Source of the DNA: Acidobacteriota bacterium
Lineage (GTDB): Bacteria > Acidobacteriota > Terriglobia > Terriglobales > Acidobacteriaceae
Reading direction: 5' to 3'
DNA: 49,840 nucleotides
Assembly: GCA_021803035.1 (NCBI GenBank)
Contig: JAJZME010000045.1
Coordinates: 1-49,840, forward strand
This document shows, one piece after another, positions 8,072 through 16,421 of the stretch. A program made the position numbers and the translations under genes. The first letter of the stretch is position 1; the number at the start of each line of letters is the position of its first letter. Below the pieces are notes generated by a model. That model searched no databases, was not told the DNA's origin, and saw only the letters and a program-made list of their open reading frames with translations.

Positions 8072-9134
8072 TGCGATGCGCGCCCATTTGGAATTCCTTG
8101 GATACAACCTTCAGGTCCGCTGTGACCATATCCGCAACCAGATCGGCAAAAGTAACTGTGTGCTTCCACCCAAGCACGCGCCGCGCCTTGGAAGCATCGC
8201 CCAGCAGCGCATCCACCTCGGTCGGCCGAAAATAGCGTTTGTCGACCCTGACCACCGCGTCCCCGCTGACGGGATCTATGCCAATCTCATCCACGCCTTC
8301 GCCCTGCCATTCAACCTTGCGGCCGACAATCGAGAAGGCCATCTCAATGAATTCACGCACGCTGTGTGCTTCTCCGGTAGCCAGAACAAAGTCATCTGGT
8401 GCGGCCTGTTGAACGATCCGCCACATTCCCTCGACGTAATCCCGGGCGTGCCCCCAGTCGCGCTTGGCGTCCAGGTTCCCGATATACAGAGTCTTCTGTA
8501 CGCCCAAATGGATGCCGGCGACGGCACGCGCAATCTTTCGCGTCACAAACGTCTCGCCGCGTATAGGACTCTCATGATTGAACAAGATCCCGTTCGAAGC
8601 GTGTATGCCATAAGCTTCGCGGTAATTCACCGTTATCCAGTATGCATAGAGCTTGGCTACACCGTACGGGCTGCGTGGGTAAAATGGCGTACTCTCTCTT
8701 TGTGGTATCTCCTGGACCTTGCCAAAAAGCTCCGAGGTGGAGGCCTGATAGAACCGCGTCTTTCCGGTCAGACCGAGAATTCGGATTGCTTCCAGCAGGC
8801 GCAACGCACCCGTAGCATCTGCGTTCGCCGTATATTCAGGTGTTTCAAAACTGACCTGAACGTGGCTTTGCGCGGCCAAATTATAGATCTCGTCCGGCTG
8901 CGTTGCCTGAATAATCCGGATCAGGTTGGTGGAATCCGTCATGTCTCCATAATGGATCTGAAAATGAGCATCGGGCACATGAGGATCCTGGTAGATATGA
9001 TCGATGCGCGCCGAATTGAACGACGATGAGCGGCGCTTGATACCGTGCACGACATATCCCTTGCTCAGCAACAGCTCGGCCAGATATGCTCCGTCTTGTC
9101 CCGTAATTCCAGTAATCAAAGCAACTTTCCGCAT
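8064..9134 (-). CDS. gmd: GDP-mannose 4,6-dehydratase
   Basis: A 356-residue cytosolic dehydratase that converts GDP-D-mannose into GDP-4-keto-6-deoxy-D-mannose. Motifs: NADP-binding [19 protein letters not shown] at residues 8-26, RRSSSFN, the active-site segment STSELFGK, the [15 protein letters not shown] block with Tyr-xxx-Lys, and the [13 protein letters not shown] nucleotide-sugar loop. Length is normal for the family. GAGGA is 9 bases before the ATG. It is translationally coupled to fcl. The upstream 217 bp to the flippase gene hold no ORF, so gmd-fcl-wcaF could have its own promoter as well as read-through from the upstream locus. Confidence 0.96.
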   Translation of the reverse strand: MRKVALITGITGQDGAYLAELLLSKGYVVHGIKRRSSSFNSARIDHIYQDPHVPDAHFQIHYGDMTDSTNLIRIIQATQPDEIYNLAAQSHVQVSFETPEYTANADATGALRLLEAIRILGLTGKTRFYQASTSELFGKVQEIPQRESTPFYPRSPYGVAKLYAYWITVNYREAYGIHASNGILFNHESPIRGETFVTRKIARAVAGIHLGVQKTLYIGNLDAKRDWGHARDYVEGMWRIVQQAAPDDFVLATGEAHSVREFIEMAFSIVGRKVEWQGEGVDEIGIDPVSGDAVVRVDKRYFRPTEVDALLGDASKARRVLGWKHTVTFADLVADMVTADLKVVSKEFQMGAHRNE

Positions 9135-9351
9135 GAATTATTCCTCGTAAGTTCCTGTTAATCTCTCTGAGAGTAAGGCAGACGAAGTTTTACTGCAATC
9201 TTGAGCCATTTCTGCTTACCACATGCACTGTATCTCTCCACTACCCTGTCCCGTACCCTTCATTACAATCTTGTGACATTCATAGAGTGCGGGCTTTCCG
9301 GGTGCAAGCCTTCCGCCGGGCAGCCGCCCTGCCTTCCGCCTCGCCTTTGCG

Positions 9352-10704
9352 TTAGCCAATTTCCTGCTGCACTGGTACCATATTTGCCGAGCCACGTGGC
9401 CCGCGCATGAAGCCGTAGATGCCGGTCACTATGCTTACTGGGAGAGACACTGCTGCCATAGTCAGATTCAAGGTTAGTACGGCGCGCACCGTCGAAAGGT
9501 CTACCCTCCAGATAAAGAAGATCTCTACAGCGAGAGTAAGAACAATAATCGCAATGTTATTCCACCAGTATACAAACCGGCGCGCGGAGTGAATACACCA
9601 CATTACGCCATGCAAATACGAGATGGAACTGCTTGCAATTACCAGAAGCACTTCAAAATGCAGGTTACTATATTTGGGCCCAAGAACCCAAAGGAACAAA
9701 CCCGGGAAACAGCCTGCTATGCAGATGACAAATGTCGAGATGGCCCCCTCCACTGCCAGCACGCCCAGATAGCTGCGCTTCAGCCTCGCTCTGGGAAGTT
9801 TGGCAAAGTAAGGCTCAATAAAAAGTGGATTCATTTGCCCAAATAAAACAAATACTTGCGCCAGTCTGCCGAGAGCGCCGACGCTCGCAACTGCCGCAGT
9901 CCGCCCAAAAATCGTAATCAGAAATAGAGAAATTTGCCCCTGAAGTGCGTAGTAGATTGCATTGGGCATCAGCGGTAAGGCGAGGTGGATAATCTCCTTG
10001 CGCTTTTCCTCGGATGAATGCCCCTTAACTCCGAGCAGGTAGCGCGCCCGGATAAATAGAGCTAAAGATACAAAGACAATACCGCCTACGCTGATGAGCA
10101 TCGCTGAAAACGCATTGAGCAAGTGGGTTGACCACAGGACGCCGAGCAGAGCCAACTTTCCTAAACTGGAAATCATCTGTACCCGGTACCATACTGTGCG
10201 ATCGCGGCGCACAATAAGTACAGTTCCGTAAGCTCCACCTACGCGGACACACCAGACGGCAACCAGCAGGATTGCCACCATGAATGCCACGACGTGCCAG
10301 TTCCAACCCTGGCGGCGAACCGCGATGGGAAAGATCACCATTAGCGCAGGCGCCACCACTACGTAAAGCCAGCGGCTCAACTTTCGGAGCGAGGCTACAT
10401 AGTCGGCGATTAGTTGACAATCCCCAATCCGTTCGCCAATCAGCGGAAGCAACGTGCTGGATGCACCGATGTCTACGAGAATCGCTAGTGCGCCCAGAAA
10501 TCCGAAGACTACGGCGAACTGGGCGTACTCCGAAATCGGCAACAGCCGCACACAAAGAAAGCCATAAAGAAGATTCCCCGTGGTCGTGATGCCCTGGGAA
10601 GCCAGGAACTCAGCCAGCCGATGAAACTTCGGCGTCAAAAATTCCTTCCAGGCCTGGATTTGACCTACGGGTTGCAGGTTCTTTTCCTCCTTTTCGAGAG
10701 TCAT
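9352..10704 (-). CDS. Wzx-like polysaccharide flippase (MOP superfamily)
   Basis: A 450-residue polytopic membrane protein with about 12 hydrophobic segments spread evenly from residue 35 to 440 and a soluble N-terminal stretch, the layout of MOP-superfamily lipopolysaccharide translocases. The segment SQGITTTGNLLYGFLCVRLL and the ISEYAQFAVVFGFLGA turn resemble the first helices of Wzx/RfbX proteins. It would flip undecaprenyl-PP-linked repeat units across the inner membrane for the Wzy-like polymerase. No clear Shine-Dalgarno is seen before the ATG. Family assignment is by topology and context more than by a diagnostic motif; another MOP-type transporter is possible. Confidence 0.75.
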   Translation of the reverse strand: MTLEKEEKNLQPVGQIQAWKEFLTPKFHRLAEFLASQGITTTGNLLYGFLCVRLLPISEYAQFAVVFGFLGALAILVDIGASSTLLPLIGERIGDCQLIADYVASLRKLSRWLYVVVAPALMVIFPIAVRRQGWNWHVVAFMVAILLVAVWCVRVGGAYGTVLIVRRDRTVWYRVQMISSLGKLALLGVLWSTHLLNAFSAMLISVGGIVFVSLALFIRARYLLGVKGHSSEEKRKEIIHLALPLMPNAIYYALQGQISLFLITIFGRTAAVASVGALGRLAQVFVLFGQMNPLFIEPYFAKLPRARLKRSYLGVLAVEGAISTFVICIAGCFPGLFLWVLGPKYSNLHFEVLLVIASSSISYLHGVMWCIHSARRFVYWWNNIAIIVLTLAVEIFFIWRVDLSTVRAVLTLNLTMAAVSLPVSIVTGIYGFMRGPRGSANMVPVQQEIG

Positions 10705-10799
10705 TGCAGGGCCGGTACACTTAGGGCGATTTCGTCACAGCGTGGTAACGGAAAACTGTGAGACCATGAACTTCGCTAAGCCGTAACAACTGGCGCCGG

Positions 10800-10908
10800 T
10801 CTGGTCTCTGACCGCTTGAAGTTATACCAGATGGGTGCCCAGATCCCGCTCTTCGGATCTGGAACTGGCAATCGTCAGGTCCGAAATCATCCAGTCAGAG
10901 CCCCGGTG
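10800..10908 (+). repeat. dispersed repeat R1, copy a
   Basis: About 110 bp that aligns with 11530-11638 with few gaps. Shared blocks include ctggtctc.ga.cgcttgaag, ttat.ccagatggg, cccagatccc or gccagatccc, and gtcagagccc.gg. The copies are clearly diverged (my eye estimate is about 70 percent identity). Both lie in the same gap, same orientation, about 730 bp apart. No reading frame is shared, so it is probably non-coding. Confidence 0.7.
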
Positions 10909-11368
10909 CGGACCTCAGCAAATCTCGTCTCTTATGAATGTTGCAGCCCCGGACTTGGGTAACAAGGCGTGACTTCAGCCGCGCCGTAATTTCCAACATC
11001 TTGAGACCTGTTGCCTTACAGGCCGCGAGATGCTCCGTATTGGCAAGGCCCTGCTACTCAGCATGTTTCAGCGCGCTCTTTGAGTCATTGCAATCTCCGG
11101 CTTGCCGGCCGCCCTGCCACAACCTCTGCAAACCGTCGTCCTCCAAACTGGTCAAGCCCCACGCGAGACAACCTGTGCAAATTCAACTACTTACATTTGC
11201 AGATAATTTCAGCGTCGCCGCGCACAATAAATACATGGCCGCTTCCACACACCAACCCGCGGAGAACACAACCATGACTGAACCAATCGCGCCTGGTTCA
11301 TCTCAAGGCCCAATTCCTCAGGTAGCGCAGCGCACGCTCCGCCAGCCCAAGGTGCTGGCCCCGAAGCG

Positions 11369-11446
11369 CCCCACCCCCCTCAAAATATTTTCCTTTTCCA
11401 CAGACTTTTTGCAGTCAATTTATTTCCGGCGAAAAATGCAGATGCC
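11369..11446 (-). repeat. dispersed repeat R2, copy a
   Basis: Read on the minus strand this 78 bp stretch matches 36002-36081 on the plus strand: both carry GATCTGC or CATCTGC, a T-run, GG AAA, CTGTGGAAAAG, AAAATATTTT and then a G-run followed by GTGGGG. The match covers an AT-rich core followed by a G-tract, with several single-base indels that would break any reading frame, so it is likely a non-coding element. Confidence 0.7.
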
Positions 11447-11529
11447 AATGAGTATCTTGCCATATTATGGGACAGCAACAGGGATCAGTTTGCTCCAGCA
11501 GTCTTTGGCGGAAGTCCGGTGCAGCCGAA

Positions 11530-11638
11530 ACTGGTCTCCGATCGCTTGAAGTTATGCCAGATGGGGTGGGCCAGATCCCGATTTTGGGGCCTGGGACTAA
11601 CAATGCCAGGTTCAAAGCATCTGGTCAGAGCCCTGGCT
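11530..11638 (+). repeat. dispersed repeat R1, copy b
   Basis: Partner of 10800-10908. Key shared blocks: ctggtctccgatcgcttgaa against ctggtctctgaccgcttgaa, then gttatgccagatggggtggg against gttataccagatgggtgccc. It ends about 50 bp from the 3' end of the membrane-protein gene on the minus strand, while copy a lies about 95 bp upstream of the flippase start, which suggests a duplication that came with rearrangement of this segment. Confidence 0.7.
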
Positions 11639-11687
11639 CCGCTCTTACAACGCAAAAAGATGAGATTTGCGATGGCCTGCACTGGCT

Positions 11688-12866
11688 TCACAGCCCGGCA
11701 GAGGCGCTCTTCGCAACCGGCCTGTCAGAAAGCACTCTCGACCACGATTGTTTGACAGAGAGCACTTCACCGAGCAGGCATGTACAGGCCGCTGCCGCGA
11801 TGACAAGGTACCACGTGTAAAAGCGCTCCTCCATATTCGGGAAAAGGATAAGGTGCAAGAAGGCGGTCGCCATGGACACGAAAACCAAATCGCGCAACGG
11901 CCGTGAGTAACTAACACAGGCCAAAGCCAAAACCGAAAAGAGGATGGGGAGCGGGAAATTAATTAGAGCGCTTCTGGATCCGTAACTGATAAGAGCGTAC
12001 AGATAGTCATGGAAGGAGATGTACATCTTTGAGTAGCTTGAAGGCGGCGCCCAGAAATTAATGAACGAATGGATAAACAAAATGGTGTAGGGCAGTGCGC
12101 GGGTCATTTTTTGCAATAGTGCATCGAACAGAATGCACCCAGCCGCAAGACCTGTTAGTCGCGTAATAAGTGGCCGAAAGCTGGGTGTGGCGCGATAAAT
12201 CAAAACAGCTCCAACCAGGGCACAGAATATGAGATTGTCAGGCCTTGAAAGGGGGAGAATAATCAGCATCGCTAACTGCAGCACAAGATTGCGCGCCCTG
12301 TAATAGATTGTATCAATTACCATGAGCACAAGCGCCGCAGAAAGCGCGTCAGGAGTCAAATGCTTTCCCAGATCCAGCACCGGTGGCAGGCTGGCGATCA
12401 ATAGAGCGCCTAGGCAGGCGAATGGCGCCGGGAGGTGTTCACCTAACCATAAGGCGAGAGCGAGCGCGATCAGAAGATAGGAGAGCGACGAAATAATTCG
12501 AAGCGCTACAAAACTGTTGACACGAAAGAGGTGCTGGATGGCGTATGCAGACCACATGTAGAGCGGCATCACTCTGTAAAAACGGACAAAAGTGGAATAG
12601 TCCGCAGGTGAATACGCTGCGACTGTCTTGAATGCCCGCGAATCACTAATATCACATCCGTTGTGCGGGCCAGGAACATGGACGGCACAGGTCTTGCCTG
12701 CTTCTTGAAATGCTTTCCGGCCGCCGCCATCAAGAAGCGATACATATGCCAATGTATCCAGGGTACTCATCGGTCGCATAAAGCAGTAGCATGCTTCGCC
12801 CGAAAGGCACAGGACGAAGAAAAGCGCAGATGCTACTAAAACGAAATTTTTACCCAATGAATTCAT
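11688..12866 (-). CDS. polytopic membrane protein, possible GT-C-type glycosyltransferase
   Basis: A 392-residue integral membrane protein with an N-terminal hydrophobic segment (residues 8-30), a periplasmic-type loop of about 75 residues, and roughly nine further helices. The layout (first helix, large soluble loop, many helices) is that of GT-C lipid-sugar-dependent glycosyltransferases or of O-antigen-type membrane enzymes, but I see no diagnostic motif beyond MSTLDTLAYVSLL and LTPDALSAAL, the latter being reminiscent of the acidic loops in that fold. AGGAAG is 6 bases before the ATG. It lies inside the polysaccharide locus between gene-free gaps that carry dispersed repeats, so it may be a strain-specific insertion. 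Confidence 0.6.
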   Translation of the reverse strand: MNSLGKNFVLVASALFFVLCLSGEACYCFMRPMSTLDTLAYVSLLDGGGRKAFQEAGKTCAVHVPGPHNGCDISDSRAFKTVAAYSPADYSTFVRFYRVMPLYMWSAYAIQHLFRVNSFVALRIISSLSYLLIALALALWLGEHLPAPFACLGALLIASLPPVLDLGKHLTPDALSAALVLMVIDTIYYRARNLVLQLAMLIILPLSRPDNLIFCALVGAVLIYRATPSFRPLITRLTGLAAGCILFDALLQKMTRALPYTILFIHSFINFWAPPSSYSKMYISFHDYLYALISYGSRSALINFPLPILFSVLALACVSYSRPLRDLVFVSMATAFLHLILFPNMEERFYTWYLVIAAAACTCLLGEVLSVKQSWSRVLSDRPVAKSASAGL

Positions 12867-13362
12867 TGGATCTTCCTGATCGCGCGTTGACCTTGTTTCA
12901 GGAATGCGTATCCAGTTGGGGGACCTCTTCTCATCCCAATACCGAGCACTGTGTCGTTGGCTATGTGTGTAACTCTGCAGGCGATAAAGCTCGCGCTTAA
13001 AGGCCCGTGGTAACAGTCCTGCTTTGAAAGGGCACGACCTTAGTCGTACCGTAAGTGATGCAAAATCGATCGGGCGTCAGCCCCGGAGGGATGGGTTTCT
13101 CCAGATTTCGACCTTCACCACAGGCTGTTAAGAGTTGAGGTCCTTTGCGACGACCGTCATACAGACTGGGACCGCAAAATCTCGACCTGTTTTTACAACG
13201 CCGCCTCTATGGCCTCTCGATGAGGACGAGCGACGTTCAGCATTCTCACCTCGATTGAGCACTGGGCATCGGGATCGCCTTGCCTTCTGCTGCATAGATG
13301 GATGCGGGCGTCAAATCCCGCGTAGTAGATTGTGTGTATCGGCTTATACTCAGCCACTCGCG
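12867..13362. other. 496 bp gene-free gap with repeat R3a
   Basis: No supported ORF on either strand. The notable content is one copy of the palindromic repeat R3 at 13027-13092. The remainder is unstructured to my eye. It separates the GT4 gene from the membrane-protein gene and must contain the promoter or read-through leader of the latter. Confidence 0.5.
13027..13092 (+). repeat. palindromic dispersed repeat R3, copy a
   Basis: A bipartite element: first hairpin GGGCACGACCTTAGTCGTACC (imperfect stem), an AT-richer linker, then second hairpin GGGCGTCAGCCCC, followed by GGAGGGATG. The same arrangement is found on the minus strand at 38604-38669 (GGGCACGGCTTCAGCCGGGCC, linker, GGGCTTTAGCCCC). 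The paired changes keep both hairpins, which suggests selection on structure. From memory, sequences with 'ggctttagcccc' palindromes are frequent between genes in Acidobacteriaceae. Confidence 0.65.
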
Positions 13363-14487
13363 TCACTGTTCCCGCCGACCTGCCAACTCTCGATACACCG
13401 ACAAATACTCGTTCATCATGCGCGCCGTTTCAAAGTGCGATCGAACGTTGTCAAAGCCGCGCTGCCGCACCTCCTCGCGATACTCTTTGTCCTCAGCCAA
13501 TCTTCGAATCGATTCTGCCATTCCCGTCTCGTCTTCCAGCGGCTTAACTATCGCGGATTGTCCTAACACCTCAACGAACGGTGGAATATTGCTGGCGACA
13601 ACGGGACAGCCACACGCCTGCGCCTCGATGGTGGGCCAACCAAAGCCTTCATAGCGCGATGGAAAGAGCAGTGCAATGGCACGATTGTAAAGCGCCTCAA
13701 TGATCTTCACATCCGGCACCACCACCTGAACAATCTGTTCGATGATGCGCAAGTCGCGTGCAAGGCGAAGCATATCCTGGCCTAATGGTTCTCCGGCAAA
13801 GACCATTTGCAGGCTCTTCTGCTGTGCTGCTTTGGCGAAGATTCTCAATACTCCGTCCCGGTTCTTTCGTACGTGACCGGAGCCGACATGGAGAATAAAC
13901 GGCCTGTTAACTCCTTGCAATCCTGCAAGCCTGCCGTCAACCTCGTCAGAAGGAAGAGGATGGAAGGGGTAATTAAGGCCATTCTGAATGACGCACAGAT
14001 GCCTATCCTCTTTCAAAATTCGGCGCACATCACGATATGTGTACTGAGAGACACACGCAACACAGTCGGCACGGCGTACTCCCTTGCGTATCCAGAGCTG
14101 AAGCAGGTTCCCGAGCAGGGACGCGCGCATCTCCGGCACTTCTCCAAGTGCGCCGCGAACAGCGAGCATGTCGTGACATGTGACAAGAACTGGCTTACCC
14201 TTCAGCCCGAAGACATACATAGCGCCGCCATGATCGCAGATATGGACGACGTCCGCCTTGGCAGCCGCGCCGTGCAGATCTCTCGGGAACAGAAGAAATC
14301 GATCAATATAGCCAAGCCATTTGCCCAACCCGGTTGCGGACGGCTTGATCCGCCCCCATACAGGCTTTGGCGCGATCAACTTGGCATCGATTCCGAGCTG
14401 AAGAAGTTCGCGGAGCAGTGCGTCAGCCCAGATCTTCATGCTCATCGCGCCGTCAAACTCGTAGTTCCCAACTAGCAGTACCTTCAT
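13363..14487 (-). CDS. GT4-family glycosyltransferase
   Basis: A 374-residue GT-B glycosyltransferase. The N-terminal Rossmann half starts MKVLLVGNYEFDGAMSMKIW; the C-terminal half has the retaining GT4 signature FPSRYEGFGWPTIEAQACG, with the E-x7-E pair that binds the nucleotide-sugar, followed by CPVVASNIPPFVEVLG. FILHVGSGHVRKNRDGVLR is the usual domain-joining strand. I start at the ATG at 14487 (weak GAG upstream) since MKVLLVGNYEF is the normal first strand; the longer frame begins at 14535. It diverges from the GT2 gene on the plus strand, so the 100 bp between holds two promoters. Donor and acceptor sugars are unknown. Confidence 0.88.
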   Translation of the reverse strand: MKVLLVGNYEFDGAMSMKIWADALLRELLQLGIDAKLIAPKPVWGRIKPSATGLGKWLGYIDRFLLFPRDLHGAAAKADVVHICDHGGAMYVFGLKGKPVLVTCHDMLAVRGALGEVPEMRASLLGNLLQLWIRKGVRRADCVACVSQYTYRDVRRILKEDRHLCVIQNGLNYPFHPLPSDEVDGRLAGLQGVNRPFILHVGSGHVRKNRDGVLRIFAKAAQQKSLQMVFAGEPLGQDMLRLARDLRIIEQIVQVVVPDVKIIEALYNRAIALLFPSRYEGFGWPTIEAQACGCPVVASNIPPFVEVLGQSAIVKPLEDETGMAESIRRLAEDKEYREEVRQRGFDNVRSHFETARMMNEYLSVYRELAGRREQ

Positions 14488-14589
14488 ATGGTTCTCGAAT
14501 TGAATCTGCAGCGCGCATTGGACAACCTTTTCCATTGCCGTAACGGTGGTGCGCTACCACCGGAGCGCTTCTGCGTTACTATCGTTGTT

Positions 14590-15447
14590 ATGCGGCCTGC
14601 TGTCATCGTTCTAACCTTTAACTCTGAAGATACCCTGGGGGCCACGCTTGCTAGCGCGCGACAGGTCTCTGACGAAATCTTCGTGGTGGACTCGTATAGC
14701 AAGGACGGAACCGTGCCATTGGCGCGCAGCTTTGGAGCCGCCGTTGTTCAACGTCCTTTTGAAGATTATGGATCCCAGCGCAACTGGGCAATTGATACCT
14801 TGCCAATTTCTAGGCCCTGGCAACTGCATTTGGATGCCGACGAGCGCATGGACGCTCAACTTGTGGCGGCCATCCAGGCTCTGCCCGAGGAACCTACGCA
14901 CTCGGGATATTTCCTGCCGCGTTATTTGCGCTTTTTAGGCCGAGTGCTACGCCATGGGGGGATGAGTCCCACGTGGCACCTGCGTCTATTTCGCACCGGC
15001 GCAGGCCGCTGCGAAGACCGCAAGTATGATCAGCACTTCTTGCTAAAGAGCGGCACGTGCGGTCAGTTGCCCGGAGCGATCATCGATGACATCCGCATGT
15101 CCCTGACCGAATGGACGGCGCGACACAATCGATGGTCCGACAGCGAGGTAGCAGAAATGGATGTCAGAGACACTTCCGGTCGAATTCAGCCCGATGCCCT
15201 GGGGAACCGTGTTCAACGCAAGCGATTCCTGCGTGAGCGATATAATCACATGCCGCTTTTTCTGCGCCCCTTCGCCCTGTTCGTGTACCGCTATTTTTTC
15301 CGTCTTGGCCTTCTGGATGGAACCGAAGGGCTCATCTTCTGGGTCCTGCAAACCTTTTGGTTTCGCTTTCTGGTGGACGCCAAAATTTGGGAAAAGCATC
15401 ATGCCGGGCGTCTGGCGGAGGAAGCCGTCGTCAAAGCCGAGTCCTGA
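14590..15447 (+). CDS. GT2-family glycosyltransferase (KdtX/WaaE-like)
   Basis: A 285-residue GT-A enzyme of the family that includes lipopolysaccharide core beta-glucosyltransferases. VIVLTFNSEDTLGATLASAR opens the fold, DEIFVVDSYSKDGTV is the nucleotide strand, and HLDADERMD carries the metal-binding DAD. WHLRLFRTGAGRCEDRKYDQHF and the C-terminal RYFFRLGLLDGTEG match the family's conserved tail near the membrane. I use the ATG at 14590, where the GT2 fold begins; the open frame extends back to 14488 but the extra residues look unlike the family. It is the only plus-strand gene within the polysaccharide locus and therefore needs its own promoter. Confidence 0.85.
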   Translation: MRPAVIVLTFNSEDTLGATLASARQVSDEIFVVDSYSKDGTVPLARSFGAAVVQRPFEDYGSQRNWAIDTLPISRPWQLHLDADERMDAQLVAAIQALPEEPTHSGYFLPRYLRFLGRVLRHGGMSPTWHLRLFRTGAGRCEDRKYDQHFLLKSGTCGQLPGAIIDDIRMSLTEWTARHNRWSDSEVAEMDVRDTSGRIQPDALGNRVQRKRFLRERYNHMPLFLRPFALFVYRYFFRLGLLDGTEGLIFWVLQTFWFRFLVDAKIWEKHHAGRLAEEAVVKAES

Positions 15448-15542
15448 ACTATGTATCTCCGAAGCACACTGTCTGGACGGAGTGAGGGAAGAAGCAATAC
15501 GCTCGATTCTGTTCTTTAAACTGCAAGCGAGCGCATCACCCT

Positions 15543-16421
15543 TCAATGCGTTGCGGCGTTGGCATTCGTCCCTAATCCCGTTGCGGGCATTTCGCCCAAT
15601 TGCAAGTTGCTGTTGAGGGGAGAATTTTTCAAGGGATGCAAAATCGATGACTGCGGCATCGTCAAACCCGCACCGGTTCCCGCCTGCATCTTCTCGCTGC
15701 CACTGCTGCTTAGTTGAGAGATGACTTGGCCTGACAATCCCTTCGTGCTTGGCATATATCCGCCCGCGCTCTGCCTATTGTTAAAGGGATTGGGAATACC
15801 ACCTAGACCGCTAACGCTAAGGTCAAAGTGGAATTCACCGAAAGCATTGGAGAATCCAGCAATATTTGAACTGGCGCCCGTTTGGCCAATTCCCATGGAC
15901 GGGCTCGATGATGGCGGCGCAAAGGCAGAAATGGAGGAAGAAGCGTGCACTGCAAGAGCTGCGCGCAACTTCGCATGCGATGTTGCGCCAGAAAGTGCAT
16001 TGAGAGCGGATTGCACGCGCCAGATTCCTCCCGCTTGGAGGGAAGAGCCAAAGCTCGTCCCTCCCGCTGTCCATACTGCCGAGTGGCCCGTTCCAAAGCT
16101 TCCCTGCCCCGCCGTCCAGGCTGTTTGGCCCGCCGTCCACCCTGATCCGCCGAGCGATTCTGTGATGGCTCCGTTCCCGGCCGAGGGCGTCTGCTTTGTC
16201 GATCCTGGCTCTGGTTCAGCCGCAGCCAAGCCATACCCGCTGTTGGCAGTATTGCCGCGAGCAGACGCTGCCGTAACTCCCGCTGAGCCCTGTTGCGCGC
16301 TATATGCACCGGCCCCAGGCGAATTCGCAGCCTCTTGAGCTTGCACTGCACGCAGAGTCATAAAGCAGGCCATTGCAAGCATCGCCAGAGGGAAGACTTT
16401 CAGCTTCACCGCATGGTTCAT
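15543..16421 (-). CDS. secreted Gly/Ser/Ala-rich WTAG-repeat protein
   Basis: A 292-residue protein with an export signal (MNHAVKLKVFPLAMLAMACF, then a VQAQEA-type cleavage site near residue 30). The mature part is low complexity, rich in Gly, Ser, Ala, Asn and Gln. Near residues 95-125 it has three short repeats built on WTAG (SGWTAGQ, TAWTAGQ, AVWTAGG). No Cys and no known enzymatic motif. Its ATG overlaps the stop of the upstream WcaI-like glycosyltransferase as ATGA, so the two should be made together. A cell-surface or matrix protein that binds or travels with the polysaccharide is a guess from context; I do not recognise the family. Confidence 0.7.
   Translation of the reverse strand: MNHAVKLKVFPLAMLAMACFMTLRAVQAQEAANSPGAGAYSAQQGSAGVTAASARGNTANSGYGLAAAEPEPGSTKQTPSAGNGAITESLGGSGWTAGQTAWTAGQGSFGTGHSAVWTAGGTSFGSSLQAGGIWRVQSALNALSGATSHAKLRAALAVHASSSISAFAPPSSSPSMGIGQTGASSNIAGFSNAFGEFHFDLSVSGLGGIPNPFNNRQSAGGYMPSTKGLSGQVISQLSSSGSEKMQAGTGAGLTMPQSSILHPLKNSPLNSNLQLGEMPATGLGTNANAATH

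Larger units (their letters stand above)
10705..11687. other. 983 bp gene-free gap with repeat copies R1a, R2a and R1b
   Basis: No convincing gene. The gap holds two diverged copies of repeat R1 (10800-10908 and 11530-11638, same orientation) and between them one copy of repeat R2 (11369-11446, minus orientation). A plus-strand reading frame from about 11235 to 11549 (beginning MAASTHQPAENTT) is open for some 100 codons, but it runs straight through R2 and into R1b and has no recognisable similarity, so I regard it as chance or a remnant. The region looks like a scar of past rearrangement between the membrane-protein gene and the flippase gene. Confidence 0.6.

Noticed and set aside
8016..9029. 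337-codon plus-strand frame antisense to gmd
   Set aside because: gmd is unambiguous on the other strand; the antisense translation has no recognisable domain.
11235..11549. Possible small gene starting MAASTHQPAENTT
   Set aside because: The frame crosses repeat R2a and enters R1b, has no recognisable similarity and no good ribosome site.
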